DNA of 64,000 bases from Pseudomonas fluorescens (GTDB lineage: Bacteria > Pseudomonadota > Gammaproteobacteria > Pseudomonadales > Pseudomonadaceae): positions 372,001 to 436,000 of the forward strand of contig NZ_LR134318.1 of NCBI RefSeq assembly GCF_900636825.1. Direction: 5' to 3'. The translations under genes were made by a program, and so were the position numbers. Positions 38,570 through 49,973 of the stretch are shown here, one piece after another; positions within the stretch are counted from its first letter, which is position 1, and each line of letters starts with the position of its first letter. Under the pieces are notes generated by a model. The model was not told the DNA's origin. It saw only the letters and a list, made by a program, of their open reading frames with translations, and ran no database searches.

Positions 38570-40306
38570 TTACATTTGCTCCAGGACTTTCAGGCCCAGC
38601 AACTCCAGGCCTTGTTTAAGGGTGCGACGCGTCAACTCGGTCAGGCGCAGGCGGCTGTGCATCTGTTCCGGGGTCTCTGCTTTCAGGATCGGGCAGTTAT
38701 CGTAGAAGCTGGAAAACAGGCTGGCCAAGTCGTAGAGATACGTGCAGAGAATATGCGGAGTACCTTTTTGCGCCACGCCGTTCAGCACTTCGCCGAATTG
38801 CGCCAGTTTGGTGCCCAGTTCCTGCTCGAGTTCGGCTTGCAGCACGATCTGCCCGTCAACCGCGCTGAAATCTTTGCCCAGCTTGCGGAACACCCCGGCA
38901 GCACGGGTGTAGGCGTACAGCAGGTACGGCGCCGTGTTGCCTTCGAAATTCAACATCAGATCAAAGTTGAAGCTGTAGTCGCTGGTGCGGTGCTTCGACA
39001 GGTCGGCGTATTTCACCGAATCGATGCCCACCACTTTGGCGATTTCATTCAGCGTTTCGACCGGCATGTCCGGGTTCTTTTCGCGGACCAACTCGAAGGC
39101 GCGCTTCTCGGCTTCGATCAGCAGATCGACCAGTTTCACGGTGCCGCCATCACGGGTTTTGAACGGGCGGCCATCAGCGCCGTTCATGGTGCCGAAGCCC
39201 ATGTGCTCCATTTCCATCGGATGGGTGACGAAACCGGCCTTGCGTGCCACGGCGAACACTTGCTGGAAGTGCAGGGCCTGACGCTGATCGACGAAGTACA
39301 GCGCGCGATCGGCTTTCAGTTTGCCGCTGCGATAACGCACAGCCGCAAGGTCGGTGGTGGCGTACAGGTAGCCCCCGTCAGCCTTGACGATGATCACCGG
39401 CAGCGGGTCGCCATCGGCGTTCTTGAACTCGTCGAGGAACACGCACTGGGCGCCGTTACTCTCGACCAGCATGCCTGCGGCCTTGAGGTCGTTGACCACG
39501 TTGATCAGGTCGTCGTTGTAGGCGCTTTCGCCCATCACGTCGGCCATGCTCAGTTTGACGTTGAGCAGTTCGTAGATCTTCTGGCAGTGCGACAGCGAAA
39601 TGTCTTTGAACCGGGTCCACAGCGCCAGACATTCGGCATCGCCGGCCTGCAGCTTGACCACCAGGCCACGGGCGCGGTCGGCGAACTCTTCGGACTCGTC
39701 GAAACGCTGCTTGGCGGCGCGGTAGAAGTTTTCCAGATCGGACAGCTCGTCGCTGGTGATCGGGTTTTCCTGCAGATACGCCATCAGCATGCCGAACTGG
39801 GTGCCCCAGTCGCCGACGTGGTTCTGGCGGATCACTTCATCGCCGAGGAACTCCAGCACCCGCGCCACGCCGTCGCCGATGATGGTCGAGCGCAAGTGGC
39901 CGACGTGCATCTCTTTGGCCAGGTTCGGCGCCGACAGGTCGACCACGGTGCGTTGCGCCGGGCCGGTTTTGCGTACACCCAGATGCTCGTCGGCCAGGGC
40001 GGCTTCGAGGCGGTTGGCCAGCGCCTGAGTGTTCTGGAAGAAATTGATAAAGCCCGGGCCGGCGATTTCAGCCTTGGTGACGTTTTCGTCGGCGGGCAGC
40101 GCGGCAATGATTTTTTCCGCCAGATCGCGCGGCTTCATGCCTGCCGGTTTGGCCAGCATCATCGCAATGTTGCTGGCGAAGTCGCCATGGGTCTTGTCGC
40201 GTGCGTTCTCCACCTGAATCGCCGGCGACAGGCCTTCAGGCAACACACCTTCGTTGACGAGTTGGGTGATGGCTTGTTGGATCAGCTGGCGAATGGTGTC
40301 TTTCAT
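38570..40306 (-). CDS. argS: Arginyl-tRNA synthetase
   Basis: 578 residues from ATG 40306 ([13 protein letters not shown]), the normal length; the open frame extends 30 codons upstream without family support. Class I synthetase: the HIGH-like motif appears as [20 protein letters not shown] near residue 120, and the anticodon-binding DALR domain occupies the last 120 residues. It charges tRNA-Arg and needs tRNA for activation. Confidence 0.97.
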   Translation of the reverse strand: MKDTIRQLIQQAITQLVNEGVLPEGLSPAIQVENARDKTHGDFASNIAMMLAKPAGMKPRDLAEKIIAALPADENVTKAEIAGPGFINFFQNTQALANRLEAALADEHLGVRKTGPAQRTVVDLSAPNLAKEMHVGHLRSTIIGDGVARVLEFLGDEVIRQNHVGDWGTQFGMLMAYLQENPITSDELSDLENFYRAAKQRFDESEEFADRARGLVVKLQAGDAECLALWTRFKDISLSHCQKIYELLNVKLSMADVMGESAYNDDLINVVNDLKAAGMLVESNGAQCVFLDEFKNADGDPLPVIIVKADGGYLYATTDLAAVRYRSGKLKADRALYFVDQRQALHFQQVFAVARKAGFVTHPMEMEHMGFGTMNGADGRPFKTRDGGTVKLVDLLIEAEKRAFELVREKNPDMPVETLNEIAKVVGIDSVKYADLSKHRTSDYSFNFDLMLNFEGNTAPYLLYAYTRAAGVFRKLGKDFSAVDGQIVLQAELEQELGTKLAQFGEVLNGVAQKGTPHILCTYLYDLASLFSSFYDNCPILKAETPEQMHSRLRLTELTRRTLKQGLELLGLKVLEQM

Positions 40307-40436
40307 GGTCTTCTCTTTCGACCGCAAGCGCGGCGGGCGCATCGATGCGCGGGTGGAAAAACTGGGCATTATCCGTTGCGAAGACGGGCTTGCCAACCTT
40401 AGCAGGCAGGATGTGGATATGTGGTGACATCAAAGT

Positions 40437-40533
40437 CAAAAGATCGCAGCGTGCCGCAGCTCCTACAGGAAAACCCAGATCCCCGTGTAGGAGCTGCGGC
40501 ACGCTCGGGCCGCGTTCGGACGATCTTTTGATC
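40437..40533. repeat. REP palindrome between argS and priA
   Basis: AAAAGATCGCAGCGTGCCGC, GTAGGAGCTGCGGCACGCTC and related arms; slightly diverged (CGTGCCG in place of CTGCCG) and longer than others. It ends just inside the 3' flank of priA. Confidence 0.78.
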
Positions 40534-40534
40534 T

Positions 40535-42754
40535 TCAATACAAATCCACAGGATCGACATCCAGCGACCAGCGCACCGCACGCCCGCTCGGCATCTGCTC
40601 CAGCACCAGCAACCAGCTGGCGAGTAACCGATGCAGTGGCGCCCGCGCCGTCGCCTGCAACAACAGCTGCGCCCGATAACGCCCGGCCCGGCGTTCCATC
40701 GGCGCCGGCACGGGGCCAAGCAATTCGATCCCGCTCAGATTCTGCTCGGCCAACAAACGTTCCGCCGCGCTGCACGCCTCATCCAGAAACGCTTCCGCCT
40801 GCCCCGGTTTGTGCGCTTCGGCGCGCAGCAGGGCCAGATGGGCGAACGGCGGCAGGCCGGCAGCGCGGCGCTCGCTCAAGGCCTGTTCGGCAAAGGCGAA
40901 GTAACCTTGCTCGGTCAGTTGCACCAATAAAGGATGGTCGGCGAGGTGAGTCTGGATGATCACTCTGCCTGGTTCTTCCGCCCGACCGGCACGTCCCGCC
41001 ACCTGCACGATCAACTGCGCCATGCGCTCGCTGGCGCGGAAGTCGCCGGAAAACAAGCCGCCGTCGGCATCCAGAATCGATACCAGCGTCACCCGTGGGA
41101 AATGGTGCCCCTTGGCCAGCATTTGCGTGCCGACCAGAATGCACGGATGGCCTTTCTGAATCGTTGCAAACAGCTGATTCATCGCGTCCTTGCGTGAAGT
41201 GCTGTCGCGATCGACGCGCAGCACCGGGTAATCAGGGAACAGAATCGCCAGGCGTTCTTCCGCGCGCTCGGTCCCAGCGCCGACCGGGCGCAGATCGACT
41301 TTGTTGCACTTCGGGCACTGGCGCGGGGTGCGCTCGACATTGCCGCAATGGTGGCAGCGCAGTTCGCCGTAGCGCTGGTGCACGGTCATCCGCGCGTCGC
41401 AGCGGCTGCATTCGGACATCCAGCCGCAATCGTGGCACAGCAACGTCGGCGCAAATCCTCGACGGTTGAGGAATACCAGCACCTGCTGGCCGGCCGCGAG
41501 GGTCTGGCCGATGGCTTGCTGCATCGGCCCGGAAATCCCGCTGTCGAGTGGGCGACTTTTCACATCCAGGCGCAGGAAGCGTGGCTGCTTGGCACCGCCG
41601 GCGCGTTCGTTCAAGCGCAGCAGGCCGTAGCGTCCGGTGTAGGCGTTATGCAGGCTTTCCAGCGACGGCGTAGCGGAACCCAGCACAATCGGGATGTTTT
41701 CCTGGCGTGCGCGCACCAGTGCCAGATCGCGGGCGTGGTAGCGCAAGCCTTCCTGCTGCTTATAAGAGCCATCGTGCTCTTCGTCGATGATAATCAGCCC
41801 GGGATTTTTCATCGGGGTGAACAGCGCCGAGCGGGTGCCGATAATAATGTCGGCCTCGCCATCGCGGGCGGCTAGCCAGGCGTCGAGGCGTTCGCGATCA
41901 TTGACCGCTGAATGCACCAGGGCTATGCGCGCGTTGAAGCGCTGTTCGAAACGCGCCAGTGTCTGCGGACCAAGGTTGATCTCGGGGATCAGCACCAGCG
42001 CTTGCTTGCCGGCTTCGAGGGTCTCGCGGATCAGCTGTAAATAGACTTCGGTCTTACCGCTGCCCGTGACGCCGGCCAGCAGGAAGGCGTGATAACTGTC
42101 GAATCCGGCGCGGATCGCTTCATACGCGGCGCGTTGCTCGCTGTTGAGCGGCAGCTCGGGCTGGGCGAGCCAGTGTTCATGGCGCGCGCCGGGGGCGTGG
42201 CGACGGATGTCGACTTGCACCAAACCCTTGGCCAGCAACAGGTCGAGGCTGTCTTTGCTCAGCATCAGTTTGCTCAGCAACTGATGGGCGACGCCGTGAG
42301 GATGCTGCGCCAGGGTTGTCAGCGCCTCGCGTTGGCGTGGCGCGCGCGCAACCCGTGGATCGTCGACGCTGGCTCCTGGCGTAATCGACCAGAACCGCTC
42401 CTGGCGAGCTTCGGCCAGTTCTCCCTGACGCAACAGCACCGGCAATGCCCAGCTCAACGTGTCGCCGAGGCTGTGCTGATAATACTGCGCGGTCCACAGG
42501 CACAGCTTGAACAGGGCTGGCGGCAGCGGCGGCGTGTCATCAAGCAGGGCCAGGGCCGGTTTGAGCTTTTCCGCCGGCACTTCGCTGGTGTCGGTCACCT
42601 CGACCAGAATGCCGATCATCTCGCGTCGCCCGAACGGCACCCGCAGGCGCATGCCCGGCTGCAATTGCTCGCGCCGAACCCCGGCCGGCGCTCGATAATC
42701 GAACAGGCGGCGCAGAGGCGAAGGCAGGGCGAGGCGCAGAATGGCGTCGGGCAC
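40535..42754 (-). CDS. priA: Primosomal protein N' (replication restart helicase)
   Basis: 739 residues from GTG 42754 (V/MPDAILRLALPSPL), the family length; the frame stays open about 29 codons upstream. It restarts stalled replication forks. The N-terminal 3'-DNA-binding domain is followed by the helicase core: Walker A GVTGSGKTE near 235 and the DEEH box in IIIDEEHDGSY. Two zinc-binding cysteine clusters appear (CHDCGWMSECSRCDARM, CHHCGNVERTPRQCPKC). Confidence 0.96.
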   Translation of the reverse strand: MPDAILRLALPSPLRRLFDYRAPAGVRREQLQPGMRLRVPFGRREMIGILVEVTDTSEVPAEKLKPALALLDDTPPLPPALFKLCLWTAQYYQHSLGDTLSWALPVLLRQGELAEARQERFWSITPGASVDDPRVARAPRQREALTTLAQHPHGVAHQLLSKLMLSKDSLDLLLAKGLVQVDIRRHAPGARHEHWLAQPELPLNSEQRAAYEAIRAGFDSYHAFLLAGVTGSGKTEVYLQLIRETLEAGKQALVLIPEINLGPQTLARFEQRFNARIALVHSAVNDRERLDAWLAARDGEADIIIGTRSALFTPMKNPGLIIIDEEHDGSYKQQEGLRYHARDLALVRARQENIPIVLGSATPSLESLHNAYTGRYGLLRLNERAGGAKQPRFLRLDVKSRPLDSGISGPMQQAIGQTLAAGQQVLVFLNRRGFAPTLLCHDCGWMSECSRCDARMTVHQRYGELRCHHCGNVERTPRQCPKCNKVDLRPVGAGTERAEERLAILFPDYPVLRVDRDSTSRKDAMNQLFATIQKGHPCILVGTQMLAKGHHFPRVTLVSILDADGGLFSGDFRASERMAQLIVQVAGRAGRAEEPGRVIIQTHLADHPLLVQLTEQGYFAFAEQALSERRAAGLPPFAHLALLRAEAHKPGQAEAFLDEACSAAERLLAEQNLSGIELLGPVPAPMERRAGRYRAQLLLQATARAPLHRLLASWLLVLEQMPSGRAVRWSLDVDPVDLY

Positions 42755-42799
42755 GCGGGAGGATCTCGATACGCAGAATGATCGGATATGCATGACCTG

Positions 42800-42888
42800 T
42801 AGGAGCGAGCCTGCTCGCGAAGGCGGAGGGTCAGACAACACATGTGTCGACTGCCATGGCGCCTTCGCGAGCAGGCTCGCTCCTACAG
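42800..42888. repeat. REP palindrome (GTAGGAGCGAGCCTGCTCGCG type) upstream of priA
   Basis: GTAGGAGCGAGCCTGCTCGC and its complement about 50 bp later. Second copy of the family at 11581, between the divergent priA and rpmE. Confidence 0.85.
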
Positions 42889-42940
42889 GGAAGCTCGTTC
42901 AAGGCCGGGAGCCTAGCAGACGGTCGGTCTCGGTGACAGC

Positions 42941-42968
42941 TTGCGTGATTGAAAAGGTCTGGTAGAAT
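42941..42968 (+). promoter_or_regulatory. Probable sigma-70 promoter of rpmE
   Basis: TTGCGT (42941-42946), 16-bp spacer, TAGAAT (42963-42968, 5 of 6). Transcription would start near 42975, giving a leader of about 63 nt that holds a small GGTATTCAACAATAGTGTTGGGTGG-like AT-rich segment but no clear zinc-regulator box. Confidence 0.5.
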
Positions 42969-43037
42969 CCGCGGCCTAATTACGTGCGGTATTCAACAAT
43001 AGTGTTGGGTGGCGGCACGCTAGCTGAGGAAGACACC

Positions 43038-43268
43038 ATGAAAGCTGATATCCACCCGAATTACCCAGTCATCGCTGTTACCTGCAGCTGTGGCAACAAG
43101 TTCGAAACCCGTTCGACTTTCGGCAAAGCTCTGCCAATCGACGTGTGCAATGAATGCCACCCGTTCTACACCGGTAAGCAGAAGACTCTGGACACCGGCG
43201 GCCGTGTTCAGCGCTTCGCAGACCGTTTCGGTGCTTTCGGCAAGAAACCTGCTCCAGCAGCAGAGTAA
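43038..43268 (+). CDS. rpmE: 50S ribosomal protein L31 (zinc form)
   Basis: 76 residues. MKADIHPNY at the start and two Cys pairs, C16-x-C18 and C37-x2-C40, which bind zinc; this is the zinc-containing C+ form rather than the zinc-free paralogue made under zinc starvation. Preceded by GAGGA. A terminator-like hairpin lies beyond the stop, inside the next gene. Confidence 0.97.
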   Translation: MKADIHPNYPVIAVTCSCGNKFETRSTFGKALPIDVCNECHPFYTGKQKTLDTGGRVQRFADRFGAFGKKPAPAAE

Positions 43269-43282
43269 GGACGAAAGGCCCG

Positions 43283-44083
43283 GTGGGCTTTTCCTCGTTG
43301 CTGAAAAAGGCGTCCCTCGCGGGCGCCTTTTTTGTGTCTGCGATTTGGCTTTCCGGCGCGCAGGCCTTTTGCCCGGCGCCTGCGGGACTGAGCAGCGTCA
43401 GCGTACAGCGCGTGGTCGATGGCGACACGTTGCGCCTGAGCGATGGCCGCAGCGTACGCATGATCGGCCTGAACACCCCCGAACTCGGCAAGCAGGGACG
43501 TAGCGACGAGCCGTTCGCCATCGCGGCACGCGACCGTCTGCAAGCGCTGGTCAAGGCCAGCGGTGGCCGTGTCGGCCTGAGCCCCGGCAAGCAGGGCAAA
43601 GACCGTTACGGCCGCACACTTGCCCATGTCTACGATGCTGGCGGTGCCAATATCGAGGCGCAGATGCTGGCCGATGGGTTGGGTTTTCAAGTCGCGGTGG
43701 CGCCGAATGTCGATCTGGTCGCCTGCCACCAAGCTGCCGAACGCCGTGCGCGACAGGCCGGGCTCGGCGTCTGGCGGCAATCTCCGGTGCGCAAAGCGGC
43801 GCAGATCCAGCGCGCCGGGTTCGCGATAGTCAGTGGCCGTGTAAGCAATGTTCAGCGCAATCGCGGAGGAATCTGGATCGAGTTGCAGGATTCCCTTGTA
43901 TTGCAGGTTGCACCCAATCTGGTCGGACAATTCGACAATGCCCGTTTGCAAGGGTTGAAAGGTGCGCAAGTCGAGGCGCGCGGCTGGGTGATTGATCGCT
44001 CGCGACGCGGTGGATTGCAATCAGGGCAGTCGCGCTGGTTGTTGCCGCTGACCGATCCATCAATGTTGCAACGCTCGCACTGA
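43283..44083 (+). CDS. Secreted thermonuclease-family protein
   Basis: 266 residues from GTG 43283. A signal peptide (MGFSSLLKKASLAGAFFVSAIWLSGAQA, cut before FCPAP) predicts export. The SNase domain at about 38-165 keeps the catalytic elements: VVDGDTLRL, MIGLNTPELGK with the Arg/Glu region, and KDRYGRTLAHVY. The C-terminal 90 residues resemble an OB-fold extension (SGRVSNVQRNRGGIWIELQDSL). The first 17 codons overlap a terminator hairpin. PA5048 is the PAO1 counterpart by position. Confidence 0.88.
   Translation: MGFSSLLKKASLAGAFFVSAIWLSGAQAFCPAPAGLSSVSVQRVVDGDTLRLSDGRSVRMIGLNTPELGKQGRSDEPFAIAARDRLQALVKASGGRVGLSPGKQGKDRYGRTLAHVYDAGGANIEAQMLADGLGFQVAVAPNVDLVACHQAAERRARQAGLGVWRQSPVRKAAQIQRAGFAIVSGRVSNVQRNRGGIWIELQDSLVLQVAPNLVGQFDNARLQGLKGAQVEARGWVIDRSRRGGLQSGQSRWLLPLTDPSMLQRSH
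43303..43332 (+). terminator. Terminator-like hairpin inside the nuclease signal-peptide codons
   Basis: AAAAAGGCGTCCC, a short loop TCGCG, GGCGCCTTTTTT. The stem is GC-rich (with one mismatch or bulge) and is followed by six T. It lies 35 nt after the rpmE stop but within codons 7-17 of the next gene, so it can end rpmE transcripts and attenuate the nuclease. Confidence 0.75.
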
Positions 44084-44267
44084 AGAAAAAATTGTAGACA
44101 TTTTTTCTGCTGATTGTGAACAGTCCAGCCCTTGTGCGCCGTGGCTCTTGGCCCAAAGTCGTAGGGCAGGGCGCTTGACAGCGGTGACCGCTCAGTCTTG
44201 TGGGGACTTTGCGAGGCGCGTATCCTCGCTGACCAGTCTGTCCAACAGTAAAAAGCGGAATGCCAAA

Positions 44268-45536
44268 ATGTCTGATCTGAAAACTGCCGCTCTCGAATAT
44301 CATGCCAATCCTCGTCCAGGGAAGCTGAGTGTCGAGCTCACCAAGGCCACTGCTACTGCTCGCGACTTGTCGCTGGCTTACAGCCCCGGCGTAGCTGAAC
44401 CAGTGCGCGAGATCGCTCGCGATCCCGAACTGGCCTACAAATACACCGGCAAGGGCAACCTGGTTGCAGTCATTTCCGATGGCACCGCGATTCTCGGTCT
44501 GGGCAACCTCGGCCCGTTGGCGTCCAAGCCAGTAATGGAAGGTAAAGGCGTGCTGTTCAAGCGCTTCGCCGGCATCGATGTGTTCGACATCGAAGTGGAT
44601 TCCGAAAGCCCGCAAGCCTTCATCGACACGGTAAAGCGCATTTCGATCACCTTCGGTGGCATCAACCTGGAAGATATCAAGGCGCCTGAGTGCTTTGAGA
44701 TCGAACGTGCTCTGATCGAGCAGTGCGACATTCCGGTTTTCCACGATGACCAGCACGGCACCGCGATCGTTACCGCTGCCGGCATGATCAACGCCCTGGA
44801 AATCGCTGGCAAAACCCTGCCTGACGCCAAGATCGTCTGCCTGGGCGCCGGCGCGGCGGCCATCTCCTGCATGAAATTGCTGGTGAGCATGGGCGCACGC
44901 ATCGAAAACATCTTCATGGTTGACCGTACCGGCGTGATCCACTCCGGCCGTGACGACCTGAACCAGTACAAAGCAGTCTTCGCTCACGCCACCGAGAAGC
45001 GCACCCTCGCTGATGCTCTGGCAGGCGCTGACGTGTTCGTCGGTCTGTCCGGCCCGAACCTGCTGAGCCCTGAAGGCCTGCTGTCGATGGCGGCCAACCC
45101 GATCGTGTTCGCCTGCTCGAACCCGGATCCGGAAATCTCCCCGGAACTGGCGCACGCCACTCGCAGCGACGTGATCATGGCCACCGGCCGTTCGGACTAC
45201 CCGAACCAGGTCAACAACGTGCTGGGCTTCCCGTTCATCTTCCGCGGTGCTCTGGACGTTCGCGCCAAGCGCATCAATGAAGAAATGAAAGTCGCCGCAG
45301 CCAATGCCCTGCGTGAACTGGCCAAACTGCCAGTGCCTCAGGACGTCTGCGACGCCTACGGCGGCGCACCTCTGGAATTCGGCCGTGAGTACATCATTCC
45401 GAAGCCAATGGACAAGCGCCTGATCACCCTGATCTCCGACGCTGTGGCCAAAGCGGCAATCGAGACCGGTGTGGCGACCCTGCCGTATCCGAAGAACTAC
45501 CCGCTGAAAAGCGTGGATGACGTGTTCAACGGTTAA
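44268..45536 (+). CDS. maeB: NAD(P)-dependent malic enzyme, short form
   Basis: Oxidative decarboxylation of malate to pyruvate. 422 residues from ATG 44268 ([12 protein letters not shown]); the open frame begins 40 codons earlier in non-coding sequence. Conserved: [15 protein letters not shown] near 38, [15 protein letters not shown] near 154, the nucleotide-binding [10 protein letters not shown] near 190. It ends without the phosphotransacetylase-like domain found in the roughly 760-residue MaeB of enterics. A strong terminator follows. Confidence 0.95.
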   Translation: MSDLKTAALEYHANPRPGKLSVELTKATATARDLSLAYSPGVAEPVREIARDPELAYKYTGKGNLVAVISDGTAILGLGNLGPLASKPVMEGKGVLFKRFAGIDVFDIEVDSESPQAFIDTVKRISITFGGINLEDIKAPECFEIERALIEQCDIPVFHDDQHGTAIVTAAGMINALEIAGKTLPDAKIVCLGAGAAAISCMKLLVSMGARIENIFMVDRTGVIHSGRDDLNQYKAVFAHATEKRTLADALAGADVFVGLSGPNLLSPEGLLSMAANPIVFACSNPDPEISPELAHATRSDVIMATGRSDYPNQVNNVLGFPFIFRGALDVRAKRINEEMKVAAANALRELAKLPVPQDVCDAYGGAPLEFGREYIIPKPMDKRLITLISDAVAKAAIETGVATLPYPKNYPLKSVDDVFNG

Positions 45537-45546
45537 AAGCAGCCGC

Positions 45547-45586
45547 CCATAAAAAAACCCAGCCTGGTGCTGGGTTTTTTTATGGG
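45547..45586. terminator. Bidirectional terminator after maeB
   Basis: CCCATAAAAAAACCCAGC and its exact complement GCTGGGTTTTTTTATGGG around a 3-4 nt loop. A/T runs on both sides suggest it serves maeB on the plus strand and could serve ponA on the minus strand. Confidence 0.93.
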
Positions 45587-45680
45587 CTACAAGCTACAAG
45601 CTACAAGTTTAAAGCTTCAAGCAGTGCGCATTCCTGCCTTTACTTGCAGCTCAGAGCTTGCCGCTTGTAGCTGCCCCTCT
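45587..45680. repeat. CTACAAGCTACAAGCT-type intergenic repeat, copy 2
   Basis: GCTACAAGCTACAAGCTACAAG followed by TTTAAAGCTTCAAGCAGTGCGC and an inverted set TTGCAGCTCAGAGCTTGCCGC. It shares the TTCAAGC..GCAGTGCGC core with the block at 61371-61470 and the AAGCTTCAAGC core with 24515-24612. Lies between the convergent maeB and ponA. Confidence 0.75.
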
Positions 45681-48126
45681 AGAACAAATCGATCGGCGCC
45701 TGCTCATCCGCTGGCAGCGGGCTGCCCGGCACTGCGCCGTTGCCCAGCTCATTCACCGAAGGCGGCGTGTCTTCAGCCTTGAACAGCTCGAAGTACGCGC
45801 CCGGCGTGCTCGGTGTCGCCGCGCGACCGCTGACCGGGTCCACTCGCAGGCTCAACAAGCCTTCCGGCTCCGGCTGAACATGGGGTGGCTTGTCCTTGAG
45901 CGCCGCCGACATGTAGTTCATCCAGATCGGCAGCGCCACGGTGCCGCCGAACTCACGGCGACCAAGGCTTTCCGGCTGGTCGAAACCGGTCCACACCGTG
46001 GTCACGTAATCGGCGTTGTAACCGGAGAACCACGCATCTTTCGATTCGTTGGTGGTACCGGTCTTGCCGGCGATGTCGCTGCGGCCCATGGCCAGTGCGC
46101 GACGGCCAGTGCCGAGTTTGATGACGTCCTGCAACATGCTGTTGAGAATATAGGTGGTGCGACCATCGACGATTCGCTCAGCCACGGCCGGCGCTTGCGG
46201 CACGGCCGGATTGCCGGCGGCTTCGGCGGGCACTGGTGCGGAATCGACCGTGAACGACTCGCTGGCAGGCGCCGCGATACCGTCGGTCGCCGAGCCACCT
46301 TGCGGCACCGTCGGCGGATTGGCGACGAACAGCGTGTCGCCGTTGCGGCTCTCGATCTTGTCGATGATGTATGGCGCGATCTTGTAGCCACCGTTGGCGA
46401 ATGTCGCCCAACCGGTAGCGATCTCCATCGGCGTCAGTGTTGCAGTGCCCAATGCCAGCGACAGGTTTGGCGGCAGATCCTGCTTGTTGAAGCCAAAGCG
46501 CGTGATGTAGTCGATGGTCTTGCCCACCCCCATTGCTTGCAGCAAGCGGATCGACACCAGATTGCGCGACTTGTAGAGCGCTTCACGCAGGCGGATCGGA
46601 CCGAGGAAAGTGTTGGTGTCGTTCTTCGGACGCCAGACTTTGTCCAGGTACTCGTCAACGAACACGATCGGCGCATCGTTGACCAGGCTGGCGGCGGTGT
46701 AACCGTTATCCAGCGCGGCGCTGTAGACGAATGGCTTGAAACTCGAGCCCGGCTGACGCTTGGCCTGCATGGCGCGGTTGTAATTGCTCTGCTCGAAGGC
46801 AAAACCACCGACCAGCGAACGAATCGCGCCGTTCTGCGGATCCAGCGAGACCAGCGCACCTTGTGCCTGCGGGATCTGGCTGAACTTCAGCGAATTGTCG
46901 GTCTGGCGCTGCACGCGAACCAGATCGCCGACCTGCGCGACATCCGACGGCTGGCGTGGATTGGCGCCCATGCTGTTGGTGTTGAGGAACGGTCGCGCCC
47001 ATTTCATGGTGTCCCAGGCCACGTGCTCTTCGCCGGTGCGGGTCAGCACCTGCAGGCCGTTCTTGTCGACCTGAGTGACAATCGCCGGCTCAAGGCTGCT
47101 GATGGTGCGCTGCTTGGTCAGTTCTGTGGCCCAGGCTTCGCGGGTCTTGCCTGGCAGGCGCGACTCGGGTCCACGGTAGCCGTGGCGCTGGTCATAGGTC
47201 ATCAAGCCTTCGTGCAGGGCGGTGTTGGCCATTTCCTGCAGATTGCTCGGCACCGTGGTGGTGACGCGGAAGCCTTCGGTATAGGCGTCGCTGCCGTAGC
47301 GGCCGACCATTTCGGCACGAGCCATTTCGGCGATGTACGGCGCGTTCACTTCCGGGGTCGGCACGTGATAGCTGGCGTTCAGCGGCTCATTGATGGCGGC
47401 GGTGTAATCGGCCTCGCTGATCTTGCCCAGTTTATACATGCGCCCGAGGATCCAGTCGCGGCGCTCTTTGCTGCGCGCCGGGTTGGCGAGCGGGTTGAAG
47501 CGCGACGGGGCTTTCGGCAGGCCGGCGATCATCGCCATCTGCGCGAGGCTGACGTCACGGATCGATTTGCCGTAATACACCTGCGCCGCCGCCTCGATGC
47601 CATAGGCGCGGTTGCCCAGATAGATCTTGTTGACGTAGAGCTCAAGGATTTCATCCTTGGTCAGCTGCCGCTCGATCTGCAGGGCCAAAAGGATCTCGGT
47701 GGTTTTGCGCGAGAAGCTGCGTTCGCTGGTCAGGAAAAAGTTCTTCGCCACCTGCATGGTGATCGTGCTACCGCCGGACTGGATGTGCCCGCTTTTCACC
47801 AATTGGGTCGCGGCGCGCATCAGGCTGCTCGGATCGACGCCATAGTGGTTGGCAAAATTGTCGTCTTCAGCACTTAGTAACGCATTAATGAAATTGGGGG
47901 GAATGTCGGCGAAACGGATCGGTGTACGGCGCATTTCGCCAAATTCTGCGATCAACTTGTCGTCGCTGCTGTAGACGCGCAGGGGAATCTGCAACTGAAT
48001 GCTTCTCAGCGCCTCCACAGACGGCAAACCCGGACTAAGGTAAAGAAACGCGCCGCTGAGACTCAAAAGCAGTCCGCAGAAAACGGCGACGATGGACCAA
48101 CCGAAAAATTTCAGCAGACGAATCAA
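45679..48126 (-). CDS. mrcA: Penicillin-binding protein 1A (bifunctional transglycosylase/transpeptidase)
   Basis: About 815 residues from TTG 48126 (IRLLKFFGWSIVAV..); a start up to 19 codons upstream at 48183 is also open and neither has a strong ribosome site. One membrane helix, then the GT51 transglycosylase domain (catalytic Glu in SAEDDNFANHYG near 85), an OB-like insert, and the transpeptidase domain with active-site Ser near 461 in SSFKPF and KTGTT near 690. It builds and cross-links peptidoglycan. Divergent from pilM, as ponA/pilM are in PAO1. Confidence 0.94.
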   Translation of the reverse strand: MIRLLKFFGWSIVAVFCGLLLSLSGAFLYLSPGLPSVEALRSIQLQIPLRVYSSDDKLIAEFGEMRRTPIRFADIPPNFINALLSAEDDNFANHYGVDPSSLMRAATQLVKSGHIQSGGSTITMQVAKNFFLTSERSFSRKTTEILLALQIERQLTKDEILELYVNKIYLGNRAYGIEAAAQVYYGKSIRDVSLAQMAMIAGLPKAPSRFNPLANPARSKERRDWILGRMYKLGKISEADYTAAINEPLNASYHVPTPEVNAPYIAEMARAEMVGRYGSDAYTEGFRVTTTVPSNLQEMANTALHEGLMTYDQRHGYRGPESRLPGKTREAWATELTKQRTISSLEPAIVTQVDKNGLQVLTRTGEEHVAWDTMKWARPFLNTNSMGANPRQPSDVAQVGDLVRVQRQTDNSLKFSQIPQAQGALVSLDPQNGAIRSLVGGFAFEQSNYNRAMQAKRQPGSSFKPFVYSAALDNGYTAASLVNDAPIVFVDEYLDKVWRPKNDTNTFLGPIRLREALYKSRNLVSIRLLQAMGVGKTIDYITRFGFNKQDLPPNLSLALGTATLTPMEIATGWATFANGGYKIAPYIIDKIESRNGDTLFVANPPTVPQGGSATDGIAAPASESFTVDSAPVPAEAAGNPAVPQAPAVAERIVDGRTTYILNSMLQDVIKLGTGRRALAMGRSDIAGKTGTTNESKDAWFSGYNADYVTTVWTGFDQPESLGRREFGGTVALPIWMNYMSAALKDKPPHVQPEPEGLLSLRVDPVSGRAATPSTPGAYFELFKAEDTPPSVNELGNGAVPGSPLPADEQAPIDLF

Positions 48127-48315
48127 GGCGTTTGAACATCCAGAGCAAAGAATGAATTGGGCGACGGCGTTCCGGCTACACACAGAACAGTCCGCGCTGG
48201 CAGTAAAAAGCGGAAAAAAACGCTGGGCATTATAAGCACTTTTCTGCCGGAGGCGTCATTTGCGCTTCTGTCAAGATGGGGTGAAGGAACGCAATGCGTA
48301 TTACAGAGTCCGTAA

Positions 48316-49406
<1,091 letters not shown>

Positions 49407-49407
<1 letters not shown>

Positions 49408-49973
49408 TGGCGCGGATCAACCTTTTACCTTGGCGCGAGGAGCGCCGCGAAGAACGGCGCAAGCGTTTTCTGCTGGCTCTGGTCGGCGTGGTGGTCGGCT
49501 CCATTGGCGCCGTACTGATTGCCGATCAGATCACCAGTGCCGCCATCGCCCGGCAAATGGCACGTAACAACTACATCGGCAAACAGATTGCCGTGGTCGA
49601 TGAGCGGATCAAACAGATCAGCGATCTCAAGGCGCGTCGCCAGCAACTGGTCGAGCGCATGCGCATCATCCAGGACTTGCAAGGCAACCGGCAGATCAGT
49701 GGGCGAATCTTCGACCAACTGGCGCGCACGCTGCCCGACGGTGTGTATTTCACCGACGTGAAGATGAGCGGCAAAACCCTGTCGATCAGTGGCGCGGCCG
49801 AATCGAATAATCGCGTCTCCGAACTGATGCGCAATCTGGATGCCTCCGATTGGTTCGATGCGCCGAGTCTCAACGAAGTGAAGGCGACGACTGCCGGTCA
49901 GGTGGATCAGGCCAATACTTTCGAACTGACCGTTCGGCAGATGCAGCCCAAAATGCTGGAGGGCGACCAATGA
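49407..49973 (+). CDS. pilN: Type IV pilus assembly protein PilN
   Basis: 188 residues from ATG 49407, whose first base is the last base of the pilM stop. The cytoplasmic MARINLLPWREERREERR is the conserved PilM-binding motif. One membrane helix (about 23-45) is followed by a coiled coil and a ferredoxin-like periplasmic domain. Pairs with PilO. Confidence 0.96.

Noticed and set aside
38540..40402. A 620-codon frame antisense to argS
   Set aside because: Shadow of a well conserved synthetase; no recognisable domain.
45658..47877. A 739-codon frame antisense to ponA/mrcA
   Set aside because: Same shadow effect; low-complexity Arg/His-rich composition, no ribosome site, and it runs through the 3' repeat.
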